Under the pieces are notes generated by a model. That model was given only the letters and a program-made list of their open reading frames with translations, searched no databases and had not been told where the DNA came from. From the NCBI GenBank assembly GCA_033964015.1, contig CM066914.1:12329831-12393830 (forward strand): a DNA stretch of 64,000 nucleotides. The letters are read 5' to 3'. The position numbers were made by a program, and so were the translations under genes. Shown piece by piece: positions 12,989 to 25,087 of this stretch. This DNA comes from Scolanthus callimorphus. Lineage: Eukaryota; Cnidaria; Anthozoa; Actiniaria; Edwardsiidae. Each line of letters starts with the position of its first letter. The first letter of the stretch is position 1.

Positions 12989-13410
12989 AGTTTCATTCCA
13001 GAATCAGTTTCGTTCCGGAATGAAGTTCGTACTGTATTCACATGGCGTGATCAATCAGTTTCAGATTTTGGTGCCAAAAGAAAACAAATGGCGCTCAGGA
13101 GTGTGCGCATTCACGGCATGCACCACTCGCTCCAGACTCCACAGTTTGTGATTTCATCCAAGAACGAAGGTCGATCCCAGTTCACATGATTCCAGAATGA
13201 AACTTCATACCGGAACGAAATTCTCACTCCGATTGAAAACCGGAGTGAACTCATTCCGGAATGACCTGCACGGGAGCAAAATTTCGTTCCGGTATCATGT
13301 GAACAGATATGTAGAAAATACATAGAAATAAATCTTACGGGGATGGAATGAACTCATTCCAGAATGAAAGTCATTCCGGAATAATGCGAAGAGGCCCTTG
13401 TAGGCGAATA
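12989..13410. repeat. Repeats of CATTCCGGAATGA-type words
   Basis: Many short direct and inverted copies of words such as TCATTCCGGAATGA and TTCCGGTATCATGTGAAC. They form a self-complementary, probably transposon-derived block between two MITEs. No coding potential is seen. Confidence 0.45.
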
Positions 13411-13962
13411 AGGCACCGTCCACACTACGCCGGCTAAATTTCCCACCGAAAACGGAACTTTTCGAAAACGCTGCCGAAAGTGGATTTTTAAAACGCCGGC
13501 TATGCGTTTTAGTGTGGACGGCGAAAACGGAACTTTTCGTAAACGATGACGTCATGTCACACGGCTGCGAGGAAATTCTGCCTCGGCGGGTTCCAACCTC
13601 GTCCCCAGGATCTTCTCGGTCGTTTTTCAAAATGGCGGTTGACTCGGGAGAATAAGACCCTGGGAGAGGCTGAGTCACATGACCGTTTCGAAACAAAGAA
13701 CAAACCTCGTTCTCATGTCCTCAAACAGTGGTCATGTGACTCAGCCTCCCCCAGAGTCTTCTTCCAAGTCAACCTCCATTTTGAAAAACGACCGAGAAGA
13801 CCCTGGGGACGAGGTTGGTTGGGTGGGTTCTCGTTTTTCTTGTGGTGCATGCGCAAAGCTGACGTTTTTGTGCGTTTTCAAGTGTGGACGAAAAGCGTTT
13901 GTTCCGTTTTCGAAGAAAATTAACCGTTTTCAAATTTAGCCGGCGTAGTGTGGATGGTGCCT
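13411..13962. mobile_element. MITE with GCCGGCTAAATTT ends, containing a nested MITE
   Basis: Tips AGGCACCGTCCACACTACGC and its near-complement GCGTAGTGTGGATGGTGCCT enclose a self-complementary interior. The interior is interrupted at 13593-13818 by a second, unrelated element. The CCACACTAC tip links this family distantly to the elements at 12776 and 14963. Confidence 0.75.
13593..13818. mobile_element. Nested MITE, CCAACCTCGTCCCCAGG family, copy 1
   Basis: Inverted ends CCAACCTCGTCCCCAGGATC and CCTGGGGACGAGGTTGG extend about 50 bp inward through an AAAATGG word and its complement. It sits inside the 13411-13962 element. A second copy lies in an FBXL4 intron at 57065-57285, confirming the boundaries. 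Confidence 0.8.
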
Positions 13963-13966
13963 AAAA

Positions 13967-14291
13967 GGGCCGTTCACACGGCGCGATTTCAGCTGCGATC
14001 TGAGGTGCGATTTCTGTGGCGATCCCATGGCGATGTGATATCGCGAGGTGTGAACGGCCGGCGATCTTATGGCGATTTCACTTGCGATGTCGCCGCGACG
14101 TCGCAGGCGTTTTGAACATGTTCAAATTCCACTGCGATGCGGGTGCGATTTCTTCAGATCGCCAACAAACTGACTAAATATCGCAGAGCCAAAACGCCGA
14201 CCGTTCACACCGCGCGATATGACGCCGACGATCGCCGCAAAAATCGCACCTCAAATCGCAACTGAGATCGCGCCGTGTGAACGGCCCTTAA
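13967..14291. mobile_element. MITE with GGGCCGTTCACACGGCGCGA ends
   Basis: Inverted ends AGGGCCGTTCACACGGCGCG and CGCGCCGTGTGAACGGCCCT. The GC-rich interior has many TGCGAT/ATCGCA words and a further internal inverted pair. It abuts the 13411-13962 element almost directly. Confidence 0.8.
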
Positions 14292-14962
14292 GAAGATTGT
14301 AAATATGGTACGTATCGCACATCACACATCACTCGCACGGTTTTGAAGACTTTTGCCGGATTGTAATTGAAAATAATAAGCCTTCGCAGTTACCACTTAG
14401 AGGCAAAACTATGTCCTATGTCGGGTAAGTTAAAAACTGTTTCTCGTCTGGATTTGTACTGAGAGAAGAGAGCGTGCAGGCTCAGTCATGGAGTTCAGTC
14501 ATGGAGTTCAGTCACGGAGATTGAGATACAGGTATTTGAAGGCGTCCATCGGTTACGCTATCAAATCACGGCAATTGAAAGTGCACTTTCTAGTAACTCT
14601 TACAAAGGTGTTACAGCGCTTTCCATGATTCTGCGAACTCTGAAGCAAAAATCAAACCCTGTTTTAGCTGCTTCGTTCGATCGCACAACTTTTCGTAATT
14701 AACGTCACAGAATTCCTAGATTCTTCGGTAGTACAGCCAAGAGCACTAACTAAAGAGAAGAAATATTTTACTAAAGCCCTTCGAAATGCATCGTTGCACT
14801 GTTGCATTTTAATGATAGTGCGCCATAATTCTAGTACGCGTAATTCTTCACAATTCAAATTTCTATATTTTCCTTGTCTAAAGCAGCTATTTCTGCACTG
14901 TTTTCATACATGTTGTTATTCTGTTATTATGAATAGTGGCCCTCTCCGAGAGGCAACTCAGA

Positions 14963-15166
14963 CCCCGTCCACACTACACCGTTTTCAAACGAAAACGGAT
15001 ACTTTGTGCTCCGTTTTCAAAAAGATTTGCGTCCACACTTATCGTTTTCGCATTGTTTTCGCCGTTTTCGGTGTCGTTTTCGGCTTTGTAGTGTGGACGA
15101 TAGCCGTATCCGGAGCAAAAAATATCCGTTTTCGTTTGAAAACGGTGTAGTGTGAAGCGGGGTCTC
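14963..15166. mobile_element. MITE, GTCCACACTAC family, copy 2
   Basis: Ends AGACCCCGTCCACACTACAC and its near-complement. Its interior matches the copy at 12776-12988 in the opposite orientation. Confidence 0.8.
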
Positions 15167-16803
15167 AGCCACTCTTGGCCAATCATTCTACATCAGCCCG
15201 GTGTACACTATGATACTATGATCGACAACAGCATAATGTCACGGCAAAAAGAGTGGGAAACTAATAAAAATGCTCAGGATTTTTTACGCAGCATGTTAAC
15301 ATTGATTTATTTGCACGGATTATGTCCTTAGAGTAGGAGAATGTTATTCGCGTGTCACCGTGCTTATGTTCTAAATGTTACAAGTGTGAACAAGGCTAAA
15401 GCTAGAACCATCACTTAGATACAATTCTCGTTGAGTTTTTTTGTGTGAGCGAGCTATTTTCGGTTCAAAATTTGTCGAAAGAGCCAGTGCAACATACAAT
15501 GACAAGCGTTTTTGTTTTTGCGCATCGTTGGTTCTATCACAGTAATTGGTGACAACCCATTCGCAAAATTCCGTGGACTTCACTTGTGTAAACTCTAAAA
15601 TCATGCAAAAGTCATCAAGAAAAAATAGCCAGCTTTACTTTAGGCTATCTGTTTATGTTGACATGCCACATTAAAGGTAAAAACAGTGTATGAACATTTA
15701 AAAGGGAAAGTATCACAGAAAGTAACTTACTACAAACATGGAGTTGTTATCACAGAATAACTACATGCTATAAACCTCCATTTATGCGCTACTAAATCAC
15801 ATAACCTGTTTTAAGTCAACGTGTTTTTGCGAAGAAGCCATCTCTGCCAAAGGAATTATTAAATATATGTACGGGCTGAAAAAGGATAATCAAAGAGAAA
15901 CCGAGAACATTTCTTCACTTTCAACTCTTGCGAAAGCTCTCACCTTGCTATAAGACTTATTCCATCCTTTCCTGAACCATACAGAGGAAGATTATCGTGA
16001 AAATGAAGTCTTTCTCGTCATGCGGGGAAAGTACTTTACGACTGAGAGAATTATCACAAGGGAGTTGGGGAAGCATTCCATTGTTTTCTGCCAATTACCA
16101 TAAAAAGTCATTCATGCGTTTGGCGCGCAAAATGCTGAATAACATTACAACACTGGTTCAAACCATCGCATTTCCTGCAGGGCAGGAATAACTCAAAACA
16201 TTTCTAGAATCGCCATTTGTTTGCATATTACAAAATGAAGTACATCAAATCGAGAAAGTTGAACAAAACGGCTCTAATTGTTCGAGTTATGTTAGTTTAT
16301 GTTAGGAGATTTTTCAAGCGTGATAAATTTATGCGGTTTTCTCATCATGCTTTGTGGAGAAGCTGCATAACACAAACTACCGATATGCTTTAATTAATTG
16401 CTCTCAAAACATCAACTCAATCAAAATTTAGTAACAATGAATAAGAATTGTGATAAGATGAACTGTTTGACAGAAAGTAAACTTTTAGTGGAAAAGTTAA
16501 TAAGACTAGCACTTTTTAACACAACGTACAAGTACAAGCGCACCCAAGCACATCAACATATTTGCGAGGGCGTTCGTTTGACCGTTCCCATGGTCCTTTG
16601 CGGCAACGCGAATCCCGCGGGTCGCGGGCGCTCCCCCAAAAGAAGTTTCGCGGCCTCGAAACATGGCTCGTGGCTGGATGGCCTTTCTCGTTTGAGTCTC
16701 GGGCTATCTGGCTCGTGAATATTTGCCAATTTTCGGAGCAAAAAGGCAAATCGTTGTTGCCGAAAATTTTGGCAAACTTCCGATCGATCCCTGCTGATGT
16801 AGA
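15167..16803. other. Non-coding spacer with a GC-rich island
   Basis: Mostly AT-rich with no supported exon. A GC-richer patch near 16560-16700 and a short inverted pair (TTTGCCAATTTTCGG and CCGAAAATTTTGGCAAA, near 16723-16780) stand out. I see no gene. Confidence 0.4.
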
Positions 16804-16966
16804 CTAAAATATGAAAATCCGCGAACGAGGTATTTTGCTAAGCAGACTCCTGAAAAACGGACCTGTCAACCAGTTAAACTTAGAAAAATATATATGTTGA
16901 AAAGTCGACAAACAGCGTAAAAAAATAATATTTTTGTTTGCCGACCTTTCCTCATATATATTTTCC
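16804..16966. mobile_element. Interspersed repeat with internal hairpin, copy 2
   Basis: Shares CTAAAATATGAAAATCCGCG, ACGGACCTGTCAACCAGTT and the hairpin end with the copy at 3239-3420, with substitutions and a shorter loop. Confidence 0.6.
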
Positions 16967-19368
16967 TGATGATGTTAGACTTGCAACAATGACATGTCGA
17001 CTTCTAATCTCTAAGGATACTAACCCCGAATATGAAAAGACGTTTCAAAGTCTACTGAAGATGTTTTATCATATAACTACATCGATATCTACACTCTGGA
17101 GCACCAAAATATAGAGGGTATCTGACAATGGTATCGTCACACGTGATGATATCAAAAACAACCAATCAGAGCGCAGGATTTCTATATCGTCACACGTGAT
17201 GATAACGGGTTGATTTCCCTGCCGGTCTTATTTTTTACGTTTTCAGCTCGTTTCCTTAAAATATCCGTAATTATATCATAACAAGAACATCCCACTCCCA
17301 CGGCGGCTTGAAGCTATTAATTTGATCTTCTCGTGGAAATGAATATTTTATTCGTTCGCTGCGCTCACTTATGAAATATTTCGAAGATGAAATTCATATC
17401 GGATTAAATATTATTATTATTATTATTATCGTCGCGCCACCGTGTGATATCCTTTATATATTCCATTCTCTTGTATTTTATATCTTATATACTTTTCAAG
17501 TTTGCCACAGAAGTTTTTGCTCCAAAGGTTGCGAAATAGGCCTTTGCCGCCGTTTTGCTATTTTCACTGGTCTAATTAGTGCGTATTTAAGGCATGAACT
17601 CATGAATATAATTATCACTTGGTCGCTGAGACGCCCATGGTCCCGTGTATTAATAGTCACGGCGCTTTTACGTCTTATTGTGCTGACTTGGTGGTGCTCC
17701 GTTCTTCCCCCCCCCCCCCCCCCCCCCTCCCACCCTTGGGTGTTGCCAGGTCTCCTCCCATAACTTATATAGCACAATGAGACCAGTGAAAATGGTTTAA
17801 GATTTTCTAGATCTCGGAAACAAGCAGAAAACGGCTGGAGCAAACCCTTTGTCTAAAATGGCGGAAAATCGTTGCTCGGCTTTTCTGTGGCAAACTTGAA
17901 AACTAAGCTAAGGGCGGCCCCTGACTATGTTATATTTCATAATGTTATACAATATATATTTCTTAAATCGCCTCGCGGCAACACTTCTATCGCACGATAA
18001 TAAAATAGCAGGAGGCATCTCAATTTGTTTATGCACTAGACTGTTCCCTTTTTTGTTCCTTTTCGTTTGAACGGCCTTTAAATTTTTTTGTGATCGTTTC
18101 TTGGCATGAAATCGAAAGGTGCATAAGACCAATGCAGAAATTTAATTTAGTTACATAACTGTCTATTCTTTTTATAAAGAGAAGGACATTTAATGCAAAT
18201 TCATCTCAACAAACGCATATTAACGACGGCATTAGCCATGAGACCAAAAACAGACAAGACATGCGTGACCTAGTCGATTATTATGCAAATCACTAAGGCA
18301 GCTATTTTGGCGCAATTTGACCAAACGGTCCTATAAATGACAATTACTTTAAAAACAACAAAAACAAATAAATGTATTCCTTTCTGAAATATTAAAGATA
18401 ACAGATGTTTAAGAGCAAATGTGGATCTGAATCGCTTGAGAAAAATGCTCCACAAACTTAACTGTTTGTAGCTCATACTTGCCTCTTGAGCGGCTTGAGG
18501 CTTGAGATAAAAATCCCTAAGCTAATTTATGTTTGCTCGGCACACAATGTGATGTACTTGAGGTTAAATTCACTTTATACCGACGCGAGTTTCAGGATTA
18601 AAGTGAGATCAGACTAGAATATTTCTGACTCCATGGAAGCTATAGTAAACAGAAACAACAACTGTTATAAAAATTCTACGGAAATCCCTCTATGTTCTCC
18701 AGAAAATTTAAGTCTTTCAACATTAGTAGTACATCGCCTAAAAATTTATATTATCATTTGAGATTTATGAAATGAGATTTATGAAATGACAAACTAGAGA
18801 TCTCTCCCCGATGATTTCACACGGAGAATTTCCAACACTCTGTCTCTGCCTAGGAGGGAAGATTTTAAAATAATTTATTGGCAGTCAAGACTTTTATTGA
18901 CATTTTTCTGTCTTGTTTAAATAGTTGCTTTCCTCGCTATTAGAAAAATTTAAAGTTCCAAAGGACGGTGTTATGTTTGATTTACTGATGAAAATGTTTC
19001 AAACTTCCACACACGGACTTCTGTCTATATGGTTCAGTTAATTCGTTTAGAAATGTGGCTTGAACGGCGCTGCAGCCCTTAAGGCGCGGAAAGCACAACC
19101 GAAAATGTATTATCGTGTTTATAAATAATTCAGAAAAGGAAGAAAGAAGATCAACATATTAGAAACGGATATTATTTAGTTCTTCAACTTCAGTCTATAA
19201 TTAAGGGCTGTGAATCTGTTTTTATAGACTAAACAGAGTGGGTATTTTTGAACTTTTGGCGCTAAAATCCGGTAAAATTTATCACACGTTCGCTAACAGA
19301 CGGTATGCATTTGCAAAGTGTGATACAACTGTTAAAACTTTACAGCGTGAAAGATCTACACTACTCAC
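16967..19368. other. Non-coding spacer
   Basis: Contains a duplicated word TATCGTCACACGTGATGAT (about 17117 and 17183), an ATT trinucleotide run near 17410 and a C tract at 17707-17727. No exon is supported. Confidence 0.4.
17707..17727 (+). repeat. Pure C tract (21 bases)
   Basis: Uninterrupted C run in intergenic DNA. Flanking ORFs that read Pro or Gly runs here are artefacts of the tract. Confidence 0.95.
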
Positions 19369-19550
19369 CTTTCCAGTTCACGGCATGTTGGGCTAAATAA
19401 TCTCGCCGTGCTCCATAGATGATTGTTGTACTTGGCTTGCGAAAATATTGGATTGTGTGTAGGCCTTCTTGGAAGCCACTGTGAGTTGTGCATGGGCAGT
19501 TGTAGTACTTGCTCAGTCAGTCGTGAAAATCCATATTGGTGCCTTGCCAT
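19369..19550 (-). other. Candidate first exon of unknown transcript
   Basis: A minus-strand frame opens with an ATG at 19550 and reads about 60 codons to a consensus donor (GGAAAG|GTGAGT) at 19369. Upstream on the same strand there is an inverted CCAAT box. The protein resembles nothing I know. It could be an alternative first exon of the minus-strand C2 gene or of a non-coding RNA, or chance. Confidence 0.25.
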
Positions 19551-21743
19551 TTGATTGGCCGCGTGACAAGTAGGGGATCAGGGGTTTTGTTACGCCAGTG
19601 ACTTGTCAAACATTACGATATCAAATATAAACTCCCCCGACATTCCTATGAAACTCCATGAGCGATAAGGCCCTACAAACACGGAGAATATTTTCATCCT
19701 TGAAGAGAATCGTCTATTGCGTAGTCATCTGTAAAAATAGAAGAGGGCACCCGTAAAAATGGGCAGTTTCACCCAGCTCAGAAATTAAAAGAGCATGGTG
19801 ATTTTGGTCAAAAAAGGCCAGAGTTTCAGCTCTCTACGATGCATATAATACGCGATGAAAGAATGAGCAAAAGGCCGAAAATACTTGGAAAATACTGTTC
19901 AAATCTGCTTATTTTGCTAGGATTTGTATGACTGGATCTGTGGGATGAGCAACACAGTTTTATTTCTAATCACATTCTTTGAGTTTGCATTGTACCTATC
20001 TTGCTGAAATTTGGGCTTTTTAATCATTTTCATTCTTGTCACACTTAGCAGCGTTTGGTTGACAGTAACGGCGGGCCCCGTAACTTACACGGTAGTTTTC
20101 AATTTTCTCAAATAACCCCAAAAAAACAACTTAGCGAATAAAGGCTACTCTAACTTTATTTAGAATCTAGAAGCGATTTCGATTTTAATATGAGTTTGAT
20201 AGTGAAAACATGGGACGAAAATGTTCAAATTTAATTTCCTCCAGCAAATACAGTAAATGTATGGGAAATTCTCCCGAGAAAGGGGAGCCCCCCCCCCCCC
20301 CCCCCCTGCACCCACCCACCCCCCCCGCCCTCGGTCTACGCCCCTGTCTGTGCAGACCCCCCCCCCCCTCGGTCTACGCCCCTGTCTGTGCAGACTATAA
20401 ACTCGCAGTATTCTTCGCAGTATTCTCTCGGAACCACAACCTTTCCAGCTGATCCGAGAAAAAATATTAGCCAATCAGAATCGAGGGAGTTTGAAAAACT
20501 GGGTTATCACCCTTGGTAACCTGGCCTGCAAGATGGTGGGACTCAGAATTCGAAGGGGAGATCAGTTTTTCGCTTATTGAGTTTCTCTTTTTACTGTTTT
20601 CTGCCGTCTGAGCGACTTCAATTCGTATGCTGTGGATCTCGACAAGGCCTGATTAAGTCACAGGACTTTTGCGTGATGCCACGCTGCAAATTTCTGTTGT
20701 TGTCTTCAAAAAACAGCTCGAGATTGGATAGGTCGAGATTGGCAGGGAGAACTTCCGAGTGATTTTGTGTACAAAACAATGTGAAACCAGAAGAGCAAGA
20801 AGCTCTGGAAATGATCTTCGATGATCCGGGGAGACTTTGAGATTGTTATTGATATCATGATCAGCCTCAAGGAGTGGTGCTGCAGTGCTTGAACCATTAT
20901 TTCTCAGTGCGTCCAGCCGAACTTCTGAGCCAAGGCTACGCCTATACTTACTGACTACTACAATGTAAGTTTTTCCTTTAAAAAGGACATTTCGAAATGT
21001 CTGTCTCGAAGAGCGGAATATTTCTTCGAATATGTTGTCTGTAGCAACCAGGGGTTAACTTTGGTTGGAGTCTGAATTCCCTGCGAGTAGAGGCTACTTT
21101 TTATCTTGCGCGTTTCTTTTTACTTTCGGTAAAGCGGTACATGAGTAAGGTTCGCTGTTATTGGCTTGTTTCTAGCCTTCCGGTGCAGGGAGTTGCAGCC
21201 AATTGTGATACGCCATTTATGACAGCAGGGTAAGAGGTCAGGTCGAATTGAGTTCCTAACGTTAATAGAATTTGTCAGTTGCTGCGCCCTCCTCTCCCTG
21301 AAGGCGAAGGTTTCTCTCGAGAGGTGAGGTGGCGCTACAATGTGATACAATCTACTTCAAAGGTTGTTTATTTTTTTCAAGAGAGACGCATTCATCCATG
21401 GAGCGTGTGCATTCTCCTTCAATGGTTCGTTTGAAGCAGCTTCTTTTCTCTAATCCTAGCCAGTGGGCCCGGAATGTATTCCATTAGCCACTTCATTGGA
21501 CTGCCAAAGGACTATTCTACTTACTACTATTTATGCACAAGTTCTGTAACGCAAGCCAACCCGTGTATACGAAGCTGTTCCACGAATTCAAGGTTTAGTT
21601 ATTTTGTCCATACTAACAACAATGAATACTACTCAAAGACGATCTCCATTTACAGGGATACCTGATTTCTTTTCCAAGGATTCATAGTTTCAAATATCGG
21701 AAACAGGAGAAACTGGATGTGATCAACCAACCACATTGAAGCC
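19551..21743. other. Non-coding spacer with a C tract and a promoter-like patch
   Basis: Includes the 20288-20306 C tract, two copies of CCTCGGTCTACGCCCCTGTC nearby, and a CAAGATGGTGGG word at 20529-20540 that resembles the YY1-type start motif of the real genes here. A GTAAGT donor-like site occurs near 20965. This could be the 5' end of an unannotated RNA, but no open frame supports it. Confidence 0.35.
20288..20306 (+). repeat. Pure C tract (19 bases)
   Basis: Uninterrupted C run; a second, shorter C run follows at about 20357-20367 beside duplicated GGTCTACGCCCCTGTCTGTG words. Confidence 0.95.
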
Positions 21744-23002
21744 GTTCTACCACAGGTGACCCAGGACAATTGTTTGTGTACTACAACATCGAAGTATTGA
21801 CAGTAATATAGGGTTTATATGGGGATTGTGGTAACAGATGTTTGGACCTGGAATTTTTTAGGAAATTATCAATAAAAGTTACTGAAACTTACCATGTTGT
21901 TAGTTGTGGTTGTCCTTGATGCTCATGTGAAGTTTCACGGATTTATCTTCAATTCGCCCCCCATACAGAGAGAAAGACAAGGTGGGAGGCTGAAGCCAAA
22001 AATCGGCTCGATCGACCGATCGGCAGAACGCACTTCGAGACGGATTTTTTCACAAAATTCGAATTCCACGACCAAACAAACACACCACGATCGTAGATAT
22101 ACATGTTACCGATGCAGCAAAATCAATAAATATCCTGCAGTTACGTACGCGAAGGTAGCAGACCCCGTTAAACTCGCACGACCCCCTTTTCAACGGTCGT
22201 TAAAAATCCGCGGGACGCACAGCTTGGCTAACCAAAATGGCGGCCGTCAAACAACCAAAATGGCGGCCGTTACCAAAAACTCCTCAAGGGGGAGGGGGAC
22301 CTAGCGCAAACTCATGCAAATCAGATTGTGCGACTTCAAAATAAATCCATTACCTCCCGAACAAAGGGATTTAATTTTTTTTACGGAGAAGAATGGATTT
22401 GTAGCAAATTTGGCCTAGGGAGCAGCCCGCTCTGCGAGTTTCGCTAGGTCCCCCTCCCCCTTGAGGAGTTTTTGGTAACGGCCGCCATTTTGGTTGTTTG
22501 ACGGCCGCCATTTTGGTTAGCCAAGCTGTGCGTCCCGCGGATTTTTAACGACCGTTGAAAAGGGGGTCGTGCGAGTTTAACGGGGTCTGCTACCTTCGCG
22601 TACGTAACTGCAGGATATTTATTGATTTTGCTGCGTCGGTAACATGTATATCTACGATCGTGGTGTGTTTGTTTGGTTGTGGAATTCGAATTTTGTGAAA
22701 AAATCCCTCTCGAAGTGCGTTCTGCCGATCGGTCGATCGAGCCGATTTTTGGCTTCAGCCTCCCACCTTGTCTTTCTCTCTGTATGGGGGCGAATTGAAG
22801 ATAAATCCGTGAAACTTCACATGAGCATCAAGGACAACCACAACTAACAACATGGTAAGTTTCAGTAACTTTTATTGATAATTTCCTAAAAATTCCAGGT
22901 CCAAACATCCCTTACCACAATCCCCATATAAACCCTATATTACTGTCAATACTTCGATGTTGTAGTACACAAACAATTGTCCTGGGTCACCTGTGGTTCT
23001 AC
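21744..23002. mobile_element. Foldback DNA transposon with 7-bp target duplication
   Basis: Arms 21751-22306 and 22442-22995 are reverse complements, about 555 bp each and nearly identical; I found only a handful of mismatches. The loop (22307-22441) is about 135 bp. The element begins CACAGGTGACCCAGG and ends CCTGGGTCACCTGTG. It is flanked by a perfect direct repeat GTTCTAC (21744-21750 and 22996-23002). No transposase frame is present, so it is non-autonomous. Established knowledge: very long terminal repeats with 7-bp duplications and CA tips occur in Galileo/P-superfamily foldback elements. Assignment to that group is inference from these features alone. Each arm also carries two GCCGCCATTTTGG words. 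Confidence 0.85.
22314..22321 (+). promoter_or_regulatory. Octamer ATGCAAAT in the foldback loop
   Basis: A perfect POU-family octamer lies in the unique loop between the two arms. The match is short and functional use is not shown. Confidence 0.3.
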
Positions 23003-24604
23003 ACAACAGGTCGAGCGGTAACGCGGATCTGCTACACTGCTTGCAATCACTTTTACTCGCCATTGCAGACTGATACCCGAGCACACATGGATAGTTTACA
23101 TTTACATTTACAAACAGATTTACTTTGATTTGCTCATTGTTTTACTTTGATTTACACATGTATTTAAAATCTTAAATTCTATAGACTTTTTTCCTGCTCA
23201 ATACAGTGAACCCATTACTAAGAAGCAGAAATTATATTGATTCGGAATGCGTGAATGCGTGCCTCTTACTTGGTCTTGTAAGTTAATTATTCGTGAAGTA
23301 ATATTCTAGTCTTAGAATGTCTTATTTTATTTTTGAACAGCTCATTCTACCCATAGACCCTCTTGTAAGATACAAAATTAAATGTACTTAATTTTAAGCC
23401 ACACAACTGCCCGATCGCTGTCATAACACAGCGTATCTACAATTACAATATCTCCTCTAAGGCATCATTTGTTTGTGAATTTTTTCATGTTCCAGTTCTT
23501 GTTCGTAAAGTAAAGCTGTAAAGCCTTCTGTAAGTTTTTACTTTTAAAGTAGTTTAGTTCCCTCTGTTCCCTCCTAGTTCTTTGAATTTTTCATACGCTG
23601 TTATTTATTTGAGATTTCTCCTAATTCTTTGAACAAAATTGCAAGAGATCGATTTCTTTACTTGCGCATTCCTCTTATCAAATCATCCAAGGTTGTATGA
23701 TTCTTTTAATCAAATTTATGAAAACTGCCTTTGCTCTGATGTACCTTCATTGTACATAAAAAGCTCATAACTTAATATACATAATATACATCACCCCCGA
23801 AGGCTTGCTAAATGGATTTGTTTTATCAATTATTGAAAAAGTTATATTCGCTTAGGTTGTATAATTTTTTAACACTTTAGTCTAAAATGAACTTCATTGT
23901 CAATGTTATGTTATCTTAATACTTACAAACATCAGTGAAATACTTACAAGCTCTTGAAATATTATAAAATTCGAGCTCTTCTACACTGCTAGATTGATGT
24001 TTTCACACTGTTAACACACTGCGCTCTTATGAGCCGATCAATGAAATACGCGAAAATCGGGACATTTAAATGGATTCTACATTACCGGTATGATTTAGAA
24101 TAGTCTAGGTAACAGGCAGACCAGAGATGGACCAACAATATTGTTTGATCGAGATTTTTGCAATTGGATCTGCTCATTATAAGAGCTGCGTATTGTACTA
24201 GGCATTTAATACTGATTACTTTATACAACATCATATCTTTTAAGCCGTTTATGTTTCAAAATTCATAGCAGCTTTCACAATTGCATTTGCTCTCTCGTAT
24301 TTAAACGTGTAAATTAAATTCATTTAAAGATTTAATAAAACAAACCCTCTAATCTGCTACCAAACAAAAGCTAATTTAGTCAGCTTGTTTCTAATTCTAC
24401 AAGAATGTGGACCTCGTAAATTGTAAATGCACCACTGCTTTTCTTAATTCCTCGAATAATGTTTTACTCGCTTCTAATTGTTATCAAAGTATGGAAAACG
24501 CTCGTAATAGCTACCTGTTCAATTTTAACTTATAACTACAAGATCTTGCTCCCTCCTTATAACAGTATAATAGATGTAGGGATGCTTACCATAGTCAGAT
24601 TAGT
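23003..24604. other. AT-rich non-coding spacer
   Basis: No exon or repeat boundary is supported. Short frames are stop-limited and low in complexity. Confidence 0.45.
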
Positions 24605-25087
24605 TACAGTAAAAACGCCGCATAAAAGAACAGGTGTTTTGGGGATTCAGCCTGATTTTGTTCTTGTATATTGGGTGTCTTCTGCAAAATCAGCCTGAAA
24701 ATGTTCTTAAGGTGTTCTTAAAGTTGTTTCTTGACATCAAATACTGCATACAGTACCAACAGTCAAATAAAGAAATATGTGATTGGTAGAAAGGTGACAG
24801 TCATTTAGTAACAACAATTAGTCAAGTCTAAAAAACAATTGCTAAATATACCCTGGAATTCCTGCTGTAGAACTGTGTGTGCATGGTCTAGCACATTATA
24901 TTGTCGGTACTCTCTACTACACAGTAGGTTACTGTACTTGAATCTAACTGGCAGCAATCATGTTTTATACAAGAACAATTTTCATTTTTCAGGCTGCATG
25001 TGTTCTTATGTATAAGGTACTTGTTTGACCAAATTTCAGCCTGAGTGTTCTTAAACCACTTGTTCTTTTATGCAGGTTTTTACTGTA
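24605..25087. mobile_element. Tc1/mariner-type MITE
   Basis: Inverted ends TACAGTAAAAACGCCGCATA and the complement of TATGCAGGTTTTTACTGTA, each followed inward by a TGTTCTTTTA/TAAAAGAACA word. Both tips fall on TA, the target of the Tc1/mariner superfamily. The interior repeats TTCAGCCTGA and has no transposase. Confidence 0.75.

Noticed and set aside
16516..16807. Overlapping ORFs on both strands in a GC-rich patch
   Set aside because: Openness reflects base composition; translations are unrelated to any family and there are no paired splice sites.
22644..22847. 67-residue ORF inside the right foldback arm, and its counterpart at 21894-22304
   Set aside because: The same DNA in opposite orientation gives unrelated frames and no recognisable transposase; treated as non-coding transposon sequence.
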